Shown here: piece by piece, positions 1 through 10,503 of the stretch
How the letters are laid out: every line of letters starts with the position of its first letter
Position numbering within the stretch: position 1 is the stretch's first letter
NCBI GenBank assembly: GCA_014218235.1
Contig: CM024764.1
Coordinates: 66,749,184 to 66,813,183, forward strand
DNA: 64,000 nucleotides
Direction: 5' to 3'
From: Colocasia esculenta
Lineage: Eukaryota > Streptophyta > Magnoliopsida > Alismatales > Araceae
Program-made: the position numbers and the translations under genes
The notes under the pieces: generated by a model
The model's database searches: none
What the model saw: the letters and a program-made list of their open reading frames with translations, nothing else
What the model was told of the DNA's origin: nothing

Positions 1-1139
1 CTTTTTCTGTCAATTTTACATCCAGCATAGTCAGCATCAGAATAAGAGAACACGTTAAAGCTACTACCTGCTAGATACCAAAGACCCATATCATGCGTAC
101 CTGAGAGATATTGGAATATTCTCTTTACTGCAATCAAATGGCTTTCCTTTGGACTAGATTGGTATCTACCACAAAGGCAAATGCTGAATTGAATGTCCAG
201 TCCACTTGCAGTAATATATAAAAGGGAGCCAATCATACCTCGGAATTGCTTTGCATCTACCGGTTTACCTTTCTCATCAGTTTCTAGCTTTATGCTTGTA
301 CTCATTGGTGTTGAGGTAGGCTTGGCTTGTTCGAACTTAAATCTCTTGAGTAGTTCTTTGACATATTTTTCTTGATTGATGAAGAATCCATCTTCTAATT
401 GTTTCACCTGCAAACCAAGAAAAAATTGAAGCTCCCCCATTAAGCTCATCTCAAATTCACTGTGCATATGTTTTGAGAATTCCTCACACAGTGATGGGTT
501 AGTAGAACCAAATATAATATCGTCAACATAAACATGAACAACAATGATGTGATTGTGGACTTTCTTACTGAAAAGAGTTTGGTCTACCCTACCTCTTGAG
601 TAATTTTTGCTTACCAAGAATGTGCTCAGTCTGTCGTACCAAGCTCGGGGTGCCTGTTTCAAACCATAAAGAGCTTTGTGCAATTTAAACACATGGTTAG
701 GTTTATCATTATCCTCAAAGCCAGATGGTTGAGAGACATAGTCTTCTTCTTTGATGTAGCCATTTAACAATGCAGTTTTAACATCCATTTGAAAAAGTTT
801 GAACTTGTTTGAGCATGCATATGCTAACAAGATTCTAACTGCTTCTAACCTAGCTACAGGAGCAAAGGATTCGTCGAAATCCACACCAAATTCTTGATTA
901 TATCCTTTTGCTACCAGTCTAGCCTTATTTCTCACCACTTTACCCTCTTCATTTAGTTTATTCCTAAAAACCCATCTTGTCCCAATGACAGAAATTTTGG
1001 GGGTTCTAGGAACTAAACTCCAGACATTATTTCTCTGAAATTGCCCAAGCTCCTCATGCATAACATCAATCCATGAGTTATCCTTTAAGGCTTCGTCAAC
1101 ATTTTTAGGTTCTACTTGAGATACAAAGGCTACATGATC
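1..1139 (-). pseudogene. SIRE-1 reverse transcriptase (and start of RNase H), partial
   Basis: Minus-strand translation gives the copia RT: a GTRWVFRNK block near 985-950, ARLVAKGYNQE near 920-890, QMDVKTALLNGYIKEE near 800-750, LYGLKQAPRAWYDRLS near 675-630 and the catalytic YVDD box at 519-530. It then reads into the MGELQFFLGLQ region and the SDADYAGCK start of copia RNase H at the left edge. It copies element RNA into DNA inside the virus-like particle. It is in the same frame as the integrase upstream, separated only by a TAG at 1140-1142. In QMDVKTALLNG the usual Ser of KSAFLNG is Thr, a minor change. The C-terminus lies beyond the window. Confidence 0.88.
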
Positions 1140-2849
1140 CTATTCAACTATTTCCCTAACTTGAGACATGGTTTGAACTTTTTCATTCACATCTCCTATT
1201 ATGTTCTCAAGTGGATGGTCCTTAGAGTACCTGACATTTGTGATTGTTGAAGGTCCAGGTTGATCTTGCAATTGAGGAGGTTGTGCCGGAGGAGGGATTG
1301 CTTGAGGGGTTTCAGCTTGAGGTTCATCCTCTTGTGGATCTTCTTCAGGTGCTTTACCTTTATTTCTGAACAGTATTGTATCATCCTCATCATCGTACAT
1401 GCGAAGATATCCACCTCTAACCTTTGGTGCTGTTTGAGAGCTCTCCTTGGCTGCAACTTGTGGTGGATCTTCAAGGATTGTTTTGTCATTTTCATTGGGA
1501 GTCCTGTGAGAATTAAAATTGTCAGATTTTGCATGACTCTCATAAAAAACCACATGTGGAGTTTCTTCCACAGTTCTATTCTTGATATTAAACACCCTAT
1601 AGGCTCTAGAGTGTTCTGAGTATCCAAGAAAAATACCTTGATCACTTTTGGCCTCAAATTTGTCCAAATCTGATTTATCATTATTATGAATGAAGACTTT
1701 TGAGCCAAAAACTCTAAAGTGCCCAATACTGGGCATCTTACCTTTTAGAAGTTCGTAGGGGGTTTTCTTAATGACAGGCCTTACCATGGCTCTGTTGAGT
1801 ATGTAGCATGAAGTGTTCACCGCTTCTGCCCAAAATGTCCTGGCTAGTTGACTTTCAACCAGAAGGGTACGAGCCATTTCCACCAAAGTCCTGTTCTTTC
1901 TCTCCACAACACCATTTTGTTCCGTTGTCCTTGGAGAGGAGAACAAGTGCTCTATCCCGTGGTGCCTACAGAAATCAGAAAAAGAATTATTGTCAAACTC
2001 TCCCCCGTGATCAGTGCAGATTGAGCATATCTTGTGTACATTTCCATGCTCAATTTTATTGAAGAAGTCCTCAAACCGGCTTAATGCTTCATTTTTGTAT
2101 GGGAGGAACTTAACCCATGTGAACCTAGAGAAGTCGTCTACAATAACAAAACCAAAGCGTTTGCCATTGAGACTTAATGTTCTAGTAGGTAGTCCAAACA
2201 GGTCCATGTGCAGAAGTTCATAGGGTTTAGTAGTACTTACGGGTGCCTTTGATTTGAAGGATTTCCTTGTTTGTTTTCCCTGTGCACATGCATCACAAAA
2301 ATTCTCATTCTTATTGAAGGGGATTTCAGGAAGTCCACTTACCAATTTGAGCCTCATGATCTTGTGTAAAACGTTGTAACTTGCATGACCGAGCCTGCGA
2401 TGCCACAACGTAAGCTCGTCCTATTTGTTTGCTACAAGACACAAGTCATTATTCTCTAGATCATCTAAATCAACCATATAGATGTTATTCACCCTTTTTC
2501 TAGAAAATTTTAGACTTCCTGTTTCCTTATCAATTATGTGACATGAATTAGTTTCAAAGACAACTTTATGACCCTTATCACACAGTTGGCTTATACTAAG
2601 CAAATTGTGATGAAGGCCACCTACAAGCAATACATTGTCTATTGAGTTAGAGGTATACTTACCAACCTTACCTAAGCCAATGATCTGGCCTTTATTATTG
2701 CCTCCAAAAATTACTTGACCTCCATCTCTCTCTACTAGCAGACATAATTTCTCTTTATCGCCCGTCATGTGCCTCGAGCAGCCACTATCCAGGTACCATT
2801 TGTTTTGAACTTGGGCTGCTAGGCATTCCTGCACATGTGGATTAGACAA
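1140..2849 (-). pseudogene. SIRE-1 protease and integrase part of pol
   Basis: Protease comes first (2849 to about 2420): the WYLDSGCSRHMTG active-site block at about 2800-2760 holds the copia DSG catalytic triplet. A TAG at 2421-2423 interrupts the frame just before the GAG-pre-integrase block WHRRLGHAS. The zinc-binding HHCC motif ends in CDACAQGK, and the DDE core has Asp in LLHMDLFGL, Asp in CTDHGGEFD and Glu in NGVVERKNRTL. An acidic, proline-rich stretch (PPAQPPQLQDQPGPS) links integrase to RT. The protease matures the polyprotein and integrase inserts the cDNA. The frame overlaps the gag end by 8 nt, so gag and pol are in different frames here. It is not known whether that is programmed or damage. 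A second TAG (1140-1142) separates it from RT. Confidence 0.87.
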
Positions 2850-4841
2850 GAGATTTTGGTACCCAAATTACTTTGGGTCCCGTTGTATTATTCATGCCAA
2901 ACAATAAATGCTTCGGAATCCAAACTTGTTTGATGTTTAATTTACTTGGTTTGTTCCGGCATTCTTTTTCATTATGCCCAACTTTTTTACAGAAATTACA
3001 TGATGAAGGTTTTTTCACAGCAATGGGCTTTTTATTTTGAGGAGCACGCATGGTCATTTTGCCTTTTTGTTGCCTGGTCAGCTTCCCTTTGGAGGCTAAT
3101 TTCCTGTCCTGTCGACAACCCTCATTGGCGCTGTTGACAGTTTTTGCAGTTTTGTTGGCAACGGGCTTCTTTTGTTTAGTTTGTTGTTGCTTGCCCTTGG
3201 CTTGGGTTTTATTGCTGTTTGATGGGATTTGTTGGCTTGTGCTTGGGCTTGACTCAACAAAAGAAGTTATTAAGTTTTCTCCCACTTTCTTTTGCTTTGG
3301 AGGAAGATACCCAAGCCCATGCTTTGCAACAAAAATGTTTGTTCCTAGAATTGCATCAAGGTTTTGTTTCCCTTTAACAAACCTTGATAGATCTTCACTC
3401 TTTCCTTTTAAATTCTCTTCAGCCTTTTTCAATTTTTCTTTTACTTCAGAAAGTTCATCTTGAAGAGTTTTAAGGGAGTTGTTTAGATCATCTCTCTCTT
3501 TTTGAACTTCTTGAAGTTTCAGTTTCATGTCATCCAATTCCTCACAGTGAGCTTTTTCATCAATCTTCATCATTTCTAGTTCTTTTTTCAAGGATGCAAT
3601 TTCTTCAATATTGTTGGAGCTATGAACAAGGGAATTGTTTTTCTTTTTGAGTGCCTTTATTTCTGACTTATACTCACAGAATTTTTCAAATAAAACAATA
3701 TAAGCTTTTTCCCATTCATCAATAGAATAATTTTCAAAGGAAGAATTTACCTCATTTGAATCATCACTTCTGGCCATGAGACAGTGGACTTCATCATCTC
3801 CAGAGGTAGCTTGACTGTTCTCGTCTTCGTCTTCATCACTCCAAGTAACCATCATTGCCTTGGCTTTCTTGAACGTGAACTTCTCCTTTTTCAGCTTCTT
3901 CTTAAGCTCGGGGCACTCTCCTCTCATGTGCCCTTGTTTCTTGCACTCATAACACACGACATCAGACTTTTTATTAGAGTCAGATTTGATAAAAAAGTCT
4001 TTCTTTTGAAAAGGTTTGGAGTTACCTGATACTCTCCTTTTGAGTTTTAGGAATTTTTTAAATTGCCTAGTGAGCATCGCCATCTCGTCGCTCTCACTAT
4101 CACTGGAGGTTTCAGGTTCATCACTTTCCTGTTGAGCATCCTTTTTGGACCCTGAGGAGTTTTTCTTAGAAGCTTTTAAGGCAATTGTTTTTCTTGGGTT
4201 CTCTTCAGTTTCCTTTCTCTTGACATTAATCTCATATGTCATTAAAGATCCAATCAGTTCATCCAGTTTCATTGTTGAGAGGTCTTTAGAATCCTCAATG
4301 ATAGTGGCTTTGGTATTCCATGAGGATGGAAGAGACCGAAGTATCTTCCTCACCAAGTCACTCTCAGAGTATTCCTTTTAAGACCTTTCAACCCATTTAT
4401 TATCAGCATGAATCTAACAAACATGTCCGAGATGGTTTCATTGTTGTTCATCTTAAACATCTCATACTCAGAGACAAGCATGCTTACCTTGGATTCTCTT
4501 ACCTGTGACGTACCTTCGTATATCAGTTCGAGCTTGTCCCACATCTCTTTTGCTGATGTGCACATGGAGACCCTCGAATATTCCTTGGGGTGGACCGCAC
4601 ATTGCATCATGTTGAGGGCGCTCCAGTTGAGTGTCCCCTTGGCAATCTGGTCATTTGTCCAGGTATCTTCGTCCTCAGGAAGAGTGTATGGTCCTTTGTG
4701 GACTATTTTCCACAGTTCAAAGTTTTGCGCTCGTAGAAACACCTGCATACGGTTTTTCCAATATGGATAGTCAGTGCCATCAAAGAAGGGCGGCCTGGTG
4801 ACTGAGTGTCCCTCGACCATATACCCCTTACTAGAATCCAT
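2842..4841 (-). pseudogene. SIRE-1 gag (nucleocapsid, coiled coil), one frameshift
   Basis: The protein starts with MDSSKGYMVEGHSVTRPPFF at 4841, 61 nt after the primer site. The first 160 residues are the UBN2-type copia gag domain (YWKNRMQVFLRAQNFELW, then KEMWDKLELIYEGT). A frameshift near 4378-4350 splits it; the second frame (from 4356) continues with LVRKILRSLPSSWNTK, exactly the expected sequence. Next come an acidic Ser/Glu-rich part, a zinc knuckle CYECKKQGHMRGEC, a Lys/Glu-rich coiled coil of about 120 residues (roughly 3360-3730) and a second knuckle CNFCKKVGHNEKEC near 3000-2960. Gag builds the virus-like particle and binds RNA. Near the C-terminus a short GCRQDRK section is encoded by DNA that matches the LTR palindrome repeat (see 3109-3140). 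Confidence 0.87.
3109..3140. repeat. LTR-like palindrome pair inside SIRE-1 gag
   Basis: CTGTCGACAA at 3109-3118 and CTGTTGACAG at 3131-3140 are near copies of the 10-bp palindrome CTGTCGACAG that is repeated in this element's LTR, with the same 22-bp start-to-start spacing. It lies in the coding region for the gag C-terminal half, between the two zinc knuckles. Confidence 0.7.
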
Positions 4842-4901
4842 GATATCAAGGTTTTCCTGATCGAATGATCAAATAAATATGACAGTAAATCGGAGAAACC
4901 T

Positions 4902-4913
4902 GCTCTGATACCA
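4902..4913 (-). other. SIRE-1 primer-binding site (tRNA-iMet)
   Basis: Minus strand reads TGGTATCAGAGC, the usual plant initiator-Met tRNA complement of copia elements, 2 nt inside the end of the 5' LTR. It fixes the LTR edge at 4916. Confidence 0.92.
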
Positions 4914-5649
4914 ATTGAAAGATTGCGGAATTCCCTATGCATGGTAATCTAGAAGGGGGGTTGAATAGATTACTATCGATTAGAAGAACTTATCACCTTC
5001 TTTTCGCGAGAACACAAACTGTTGAAACAATAGGAGAGTCTAAATTAAGTGTGGATGTGTGTGTGACTTGACAACAGATAAAGAGCAAACTATCAAGCGT
5101 GTGTAGAGATGCCGTGCCTACCAAACATCTAATGTAAATACGTGCAAACCATAAGACACTAAGATTTTACGTGGTTCGGAGTACACAACTTGTGTATCCT
5201 TCGTCCATGGGTCCCACACACACGTAGAATAACCTGCTTATGAGCTAGTTCGTCAACTACAACTCACACACATGAGTTATCTGATGTGCAACCAAGATCA
5301 GATCAACTCACACACGTGAATCAAGCACAAGGACTACTTGAGACACAACAACACACACTTGTTTAAGCAAAAACGAAAGCAGAGAGAGTTCTGAATTGTA
5401 AGGCAAATCCTGATGGAAGAACTCTTCTCGTGAACGTCTGGCTGGACTTCAAGCCTCGTCTTGATGATCACAACTTGATGAAGATGCTTGAATCCACGAC
5501 GTTCAAGCTTCACCTCCGCTGGGAAGACGTGTCTTCTTGGTTCTGGGTGGTAGGTTGAAGCAGAGCAGCAGAACAGAACTTCTCTTGAGAGCTTTTAGGG
5601 TTCCTGGTTGGAGGCTGCTTGTTGTGTATGAAAATATCTCCAAAAGATA

Positions 5650-5659
5650 CCTTTTATAC
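5650..5659 (-). promoter_or_regulatory. TATA box of SIRE-1 LTR
   Basis: Minus strand reads CGTATAAAAG within the LTR, downstream of the palindrome cluster. It is the likely core promoter for the genomic transcript; the start site would lie 25-35 nt further on. Confidence 0.6.
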
Positions 5660-5745
5660 GGGTGTTCAAGTATAGAGAGTCGTGATTTATGGAAACACCC
5701 ATATAGGGATCATGAGGAGATCTCGTATCTAACATCTCGCTTCGT

Positions 5746-5944
5746 CTGTCGACAGGTCTCATGTCATCTGTCGACAGGAGCTTGCATAGTTCCAGCATTC
5801 AGAGGTCTTGGAGTTTCTGGAAAGCATTCACTGTATGAATCTGTCGACAGGCGATCTGGTGCTGTCGACAGGGTTTGTTTTTCCAGAAGGCTTGATGTCT
5901 GACTATATGGATCTGTCGACAGGAGCATCTGGGTCTGTCGACAG
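5746..5944. repeat. Six copies of palindrome CTGTCGACAG in SIRE-1 U3
   Basis: Exact 10-bp palindromes start at 5746, 5768, 5841, 5862, 5913 and 5935. They form three pairs spaced 22, 21 and 22 bp. The cluster lies about 90-290 bp upstream of the LTR TATA box, where enhancers usually sit. The function is unknown. Confidence 0.9.
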
Positions 5945-6222
5945 GTGTTCTTATTTTGTTCTTTTCTTGTCCTTTCTCTCTTGTTTTGGTACAAGGTCTT
6001 GAATGGAATCTCACCTACATAAAGGAAGATGATTAGTGAGACATAATCAACACATTAGTGATCAAAGAAAAAATTTGATTCAATTGCATCCACTTGTCAT
6101 TGTCTCTTAGTTTTACACATTTTTCATACATCAATTATGGTCCATAAAATGTTCATAATAAAAAACAAGGATATGTCATTAAACTTAGCATTGTCATAGA
6201 CACCCCAAATGAGAACTCAACA

Positions 6223-6591
6223 CGGAGAAGTACTTGGAGTTGAAAGCTTTCTTGAATTCGTTCCAGGTGAACTGACCATTATCTAGGGTCGCTTCCACTG
6301 ACTCCCACCAAGCGCGGGCGTCCTTATCCAATTGGAATGTAGCCAGTAGCAGCTTATCCCCCGCTGCACATTGCATAACACGGAAGATTCTTTCCGTTTC
6401 TTTGAGCCAGTGCTTGGCTTCATCCAGATCGTGGATCCACTAAACCTAGGTGGGTTCAGACTCCTGAAGTTATGATGCAGGTCGCCTGCACCACCACGAT
6501 TACCACCTCCTTGGGTATCTTGCATAATCGTGCTAGTGAGTTCTTGGATGGTTTGTTGCATGCCCCTCATCTGAGCACGTTCAACAGTCAT
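6223..6591 (-). pseudogene. Tekay-1 gag N-terminal fragment
   Basis: It starts with MTVERAQMRGMQQTIQELTS at 6591, then a Gly/Asn-rich stretch and the NPPRFSGS motif typical of gypsy gag. A frameshift near 6430 follows; the next frame continues with DARAWWESVEATL and FTWNEFKKAFNSKYF, the core retrotransposon gag (capsid) signature. Coding ends abruptly at 6223, where SIRE-1 is inserted. Only about 120 of the usual 400 or more residues are present. Confidence 0.8.
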
Positions 6592-6777
6592 CTTGATTGC
6601 TTAGTTCCTACAAAAATAACTTATTGTCATGATATTGATGTGAAATTTAATTCGTGCGTGTGTGAGTTCATTTTTAGCCATTTACCCTTGGCTCTAACCA
6701 CAACTCGCATAGGTAGGATAATTGACTCTAGTCGAGGCAGGTTAACCTAGATCATCCTATACTTATGAATAACCAAG

Positions 6778-6789
6778 ACTCTGATACCA
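6778..6789 (-). other. Tekay-1 primer-binding site (tRNA-iMet-like)
   Basis: Minus strand reads TGGTATCAGAGT, one base different from the SIRE site, a few bases inside the LTR edge at 6796. It lies upstream of the gag start at 6591. Confidence 0.75.
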
Positions 6790-7254
6790 CAAAACTGTCA
6801 CGCCCCGACGCAGAATATCAGAACGCGAGGTAGTTACAAGTAAACGGGACAGAGCGAGTACTAGACATCAAACCATTGAGCAATGAATAAATACTAAAGC
6901 AAATTCTTCTCATTAATAACTTTCAAATGTCTAGTTACAGGTACTAATATCAGAGCCATTTTATAGGGCCCAATTACATTGAAATAAAGTAAAGACTAAA
7001 CTATGATTCGAACATAATGCTAGCACCCTGGGGTACTCATGACTTCACTCATGGTCGTTCCTGTCCTCTTGAGTGTATGTGTCATCCTCGGTCTGCCCTG
7101 AGAACACAACGACAAATAACGCAGGGTGAGCGATAACGCCCAGTAGGACTTAAATCTCAATAGTCAAGCAGGCTTTAAATAATTAATGTATTAAAAGGCA
7201 GAGTAACTAACGATAGAGCGAGAGAGTCAAGTAAAAGATAGTAGGATAGCGCAT

Positions 7255-7410
7255 GACGAAAATAGCACAAGCTTTCTAAGTATAGCACAAGTGTCGAGTA
7301 TAGCACAAATAGCAAGATGGCCATAGCACAAATAGCACAAAGTATATCAATAGCACCATGGGTATAGTATAGCACTTTTGTCAATAGACAACGAGAGAAC
7401 ATAGCACTTT
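7255..7410. repeat. Degenerate short repeat (tagcacaa) in Tekay-1 LTR
   Basis: The word tagcacaa/tagcactt recurs about ten times in 160 bp with uneven spacing. It reads as locally expanded simple sequence, with no coding signal. Confidence 0.6.
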
Positions 7411-8398
7411 TGATTGTCATTTAGATAGTCGAGATAGATAGCACTCGAGTGTAATGCCAAACACTCTGATCATTTAACTCTCATGGGCACTAGCACTTTC
7501 GGGCGCACATCCCAGGACCAGATCAGGCCCTTTATATATTGCCAGGCATTGGTTATATTGTTTATCTTTAGACAATCAGTCAATGGCCAATAGAGAGTAC
7601 CAAGAAATAGATGAGAGTACTAGATGAATAGACGAGATAGTAGAGTGAACGTGAATAGATGAGCGAGTAGAGTATAGATGAGAGCTAGTGGACATTGCAC
7701 GTAACACGTCGAGTAAACAGGCGATAGTAATAGTTGCATAAAACACGCACTCGGTGTTGGCAGTCAGGTGGAATTAATGACCCTTCCACTTGCCATGTTA
7801 AGCACAGGTCCAGAGGTCCGGCGTGATTCAATATAAGAGCAAACTTCTAATAGCCGGTTGGATCATATTGATCCTTAAAGGGTATCATAGGTGTTAGGGT
7901 ACAACCAGCTCGTCGACCATGTGGGTCTATGGACAGAGGAGACTTACGGAGGCCTTGAACAAGGATTCACTAGTCTGGCAAAAGGAGTATCCGACAGAGA
8001 GTTCATCCAAGTCAAGAGAGAGTGTGTATATAGAAACAAGTGCTCATTGTTCTAGAGGAATTCTAGAACAGTGGAGCGTCAGTAATGGTATTCCCAAAAC
8101 ATCGCGAGAAAACGTAGACAAGTCTATTTAAAATATGGCAATTTAATTACATAAATTACCAGATACATTATGAAGTATTTTAATGCCAAATTAAGCCATA
8201 TTGGATGGTTCAAAGTGTGTGCAAATGTTATGAGAAAATCATGGATAAGATAGATCATGTGATTAACTTGAATTAATTAAAATATATTCAATAATTACAA
8301 CTTCGTTCTTCTGTGTACAAGACAGTTAATAGGACATGGGGTGACTGTATAACAATAAAACTTTCAAAAAAAGTGGGTTTTCATGCAAATGCTGAGGT

Positions 8399-8590
8399 TG
8401 CGACGGACCCTTGTAAGGGTCGCGACGGGGTCAAAAGAGATCGCGACGGGGTCGCTTGAGGATCGCGACGGGCTCGTTAGATTGGGCAGCAGATCGCGAC
8501 GACAGGCCTTGTCGTGATCAGATCATGACGAAAGGCACTGTCATGATGGCCCTGTGAATGTGACCTATTGGGCCGTCGCGTTCACAGGGT
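8399..8590. repeat. GTCGCGAC-type cluster in Tekay-1 LTR
   Basis: About eight occurrences of cgcgac/gcgacgg/tcgcgac within 190 bp of otherwise AT-rich LTR. The core GTCGCGAC is a perfect 8-bp palindrome. Similar clusters recur across the window in Tat elements. Confidence 0.8.
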
Positions 8591-9709
8591 CTGCGCCCGA
8601 GTCCGACAGGGAAAGGACATTGCATTCGATTGCGGACCAAACTTACCCTATTTTGACACAAGTTGATTCAGAAAATCATAACTAATTGTACAAGCGATGA
8701 AAAATCATGAAACTAGTTGTGAATTGATCTAGACTCACATGGGTTCTTACATAAATTTGGAATTTGAAAACAAACAGGGTTTCAACATGCTTTGGTCATG
8801 TGTATTCATGAAGAACATGGAACAATACACATATGAGATCAACGAATTAATTCGCAGGATAGAATGAATGAAAATTAGGGCTTTTAGGGGAAAAAGAATT
8901 CTAACATGCATCAGTATCCCTAATAAAAATTTTGTAGCATGTGGTTTAGTATACATGGAGATCAAGAATTAAGAAGAGGGTTCGGGGTCATGGTGTTTAC
9001 AGAACTTCAAAAATTAAAAACAAAAGAATTGCTCGATGGAAAAATATGAGACAAGAGGGCTTTGAATCCCGAGGTTTAGATCAACCTACGACGAAATTGA
9101 TTTAGTTTTGCTCGTGAGAATGCCTACCTTTGGTTGATTTCCTCTTCTAGCGCTAGAACTTGAAGAACGAGAGAGAGAGCATGAGAGAGGCTTCTTCCCA
9201 CAAAATCTCCTCCACCTTGTCCTCTCCTCCAGGTCCAACAAGCCTTGGGTACGAGCTAGGGCCGGCCATGGGGTTTTTAAGAGAGTATTTATGCTTTCTC
9301 TCTTTCCATTTCCTATTTGGACTCTAATTCCCATTAATTCCGAATTTTCTATTTTCTATCCCCTTTCTAAGCATGAGAACTTCTAATTGGGTTAGGATGG
9401 GAGCTAGATTCGTGGCCAAGCAACTAGGTAGGTTTAGGAATCCAAATCCAACTCAAACTCCCTATTTAATGCATTAATTACCTCTTTTCTATTTAAGTAA
9501 TAATTAAGTTACGAATTTAAGGTATTTTCCTATTATTCTTCTTTTAAAATCCTTATTTTGGCCCATAAATTTATAATGGGTCCATTTAACAAAGCCCATT
9601 ACTTCTTTTCTTTTAATGGATTGTATTTAATTCTCTTTTATTTAATTTTATAATTGCTTTTATTTTTTTATTATTAAATTTTATTTTTCGAAAAATCTAT
9701 GTTGCTACA

Positions 9710-10503
9710 GGTGCTAAAGCCCTGGAAGCCTCCTCGTCAACCACCAAGCTCCATATGTGAAGAAGAAGCCATGGCTTGGTGAAGAGGATAGAGGGAAATG
9801 TGAGGAAATAGGGGAGCCACGAGCTAAGGGACAGGTCTGGAAGGAATTCGGCAGCACTTTGTGGCAAAATCGGGGCCCTCCTCCCTTTGAAGGAGAAGTG
9901 TCACTTATATAGGGAGGAGAGAGATTATTCCCATCCTTAAGTGATAATAACTCAAAATAAAGTGATAAAGCCAAGTAAATCCATAGGGGAGAGTCCAAAG
10001 AGGGTTCCAAGCTGCCATGGACCCTCAAACCGCGCATGGGGGTTGTGGGGGTTTCTTGGAGATAGTGATAAGGACCATGGAGGATAAATAGCAGGTGGTT
10101 GCAGAGGCTAGCGCTTGCAGATCATGTCACGACGGGTCATAGGGGCGCGACAAGGCTTGTCGCGATGGCCAGGATGGTCGCGACCATAAGGGCATGTGAA
10201 TGGATATGCATAGGCTGTCGTGATGGCTAAGAAGGGCGCGACATGGATAATGCGACGCCACGACCTATCGTGTTAATGAAAATCGATTATTCTTGGATTA
10301 TTGATCAATTATTTGGAAGAATAATCAATAATTAAGCATGAGGACTCTTGGAATGATAATAGGATGGGATAAATGTAAAAAATGGGCTTTTAATGGGCTC
10401 AAAACAAGGCTAAGAGATGGGATCAAGGTGAGTGACCAAATTGGGGCTCATTAAGTGAACAAGAAATATAGTTCAACTTATGGGCCAGAATCGGGTGTCT
10501 ACA
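9710..10503 (-). repeat. Tat-1 3' LTR, U3 to R part (cut by Tekay-1)
   Basis: On the minus strand it starts TGTAGACACCCGATT at 10503, the same start as the Tat-2 LTRs (24631, 47881), and reads through a GTCGCGAC-type cluster (10124-10270) to a TATA box (minus CTATATAAGTGA at 9901-9912). It ends at 9709/9710, where Tekay-1 is inserted. About 794 of an expected 1420 bp remain; the rest should lie beyond the far end of Tekay-1, outside the window. It is clearly diverged from the Tat-2 LTR, so Tat-1 is an older or different subfamily. Confidence 0.82.

Larger units (their letters stand above)
1..6222 (-). mobile_element. SIRE-1: SIRE/Maximus-type Ty1/copia retrotransposon, 3' part outside window
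   Basis: A copia element read on the minus strand: 5' LTR (4916-6222), initiator-Met tRNA primer site (4902-4913), gag, protease, integrase, then reverse transcriptase running off the left edge. The order PR-IN-RT defines Ty1/copia. The large gag with a coiled-coil section and two zinc knuckles fits the SIRE lineage. It interrupts the Tekay-1 gag reading frame at 6222/6223, so it is younger than Tekay-1. The 3' end, any env-like ORF and the 3' LTR lie outside, so the target duplication cannot be checked. Lesions are few (one gag frameshift and two TAG stops in pol), which makes it one of the least decayed elements here. Confidence 0.9.
4916..6222 (-). repeat. SIRE-1 5' LTR
   Basis: About 1307 bp, TG...CA. 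The inner edge is set by the primer site. The outer edge (minus-strand TGTTGAGTTCTC at 6222) is where Tekay-1 gag coding stops being recognisable, and TGTTGAG matches the start of the SIRE-2 LTR. U3 holds the palindrome cluster at 5746-5944 and a TATA box near 5650. An alternative outer edge at 6052 (minus-strand TGTTGATTATG) also gives TG...CA but would leave 170 bp unexplained. Confidence 0.78.
6223..9709 (-). mobile_element. Tekay-1: Tekay/Del-type Ty3/gypsy element, 5' end only
   Basis: Minus strand: 5' LTR (6796-9709), primer site and the start of gag. SIRE-1 is inserted in gag at 6222/6223, so the rest of Tekay-1 should continue beyond the left edge. Its outer LTR edge (9709) abuts the interior of the Tat-1 3' LTR, so Tekay-1 inserted into Tat-1. 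The flank at 9710 (GGTGC) would be the target duplication if the other end were visible. Confidence 0.8.
6796..9709 (-). repeat. Tekay-1 5' LTR (2.9 kb)
   Basis: It starts on the minus strand TGTAGCAACATAG (9709) and ends ...GGGGCGTGACA (6796). The same end sequences, slightly diverged, bound the solo LTR at 53974-57437. A TATA-like CATAAATACTC lies at about 9284-9294 (minus). A GTCGCGAC-type cluster is at 8399-8590. A stretch at 7240-7440 is rich in repeats of the word tagcacaa. No coding sequence is supported inside. Confidence 0.82.

Noticed and set aside
5746..5944. Considered as a CRISPR-like array or att sites
   Set aside because: Units are 10 bp, spacers vary from 11 to 63 bp, the context is a plant LTR, and there are no cas or recombinase genes.
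6053..6222. Considered 6052 as the outer edge of the SIRE-1 LTR (minus TGTTGATTATG)
   Set aside because: It would leave 170 bp belonging to neither SIRE-1 nor Tekay-1. The edge at 6222 begins TGTTGAG, like SIRE-2, and directly abuts Tekay gag coding, so it is preferred.
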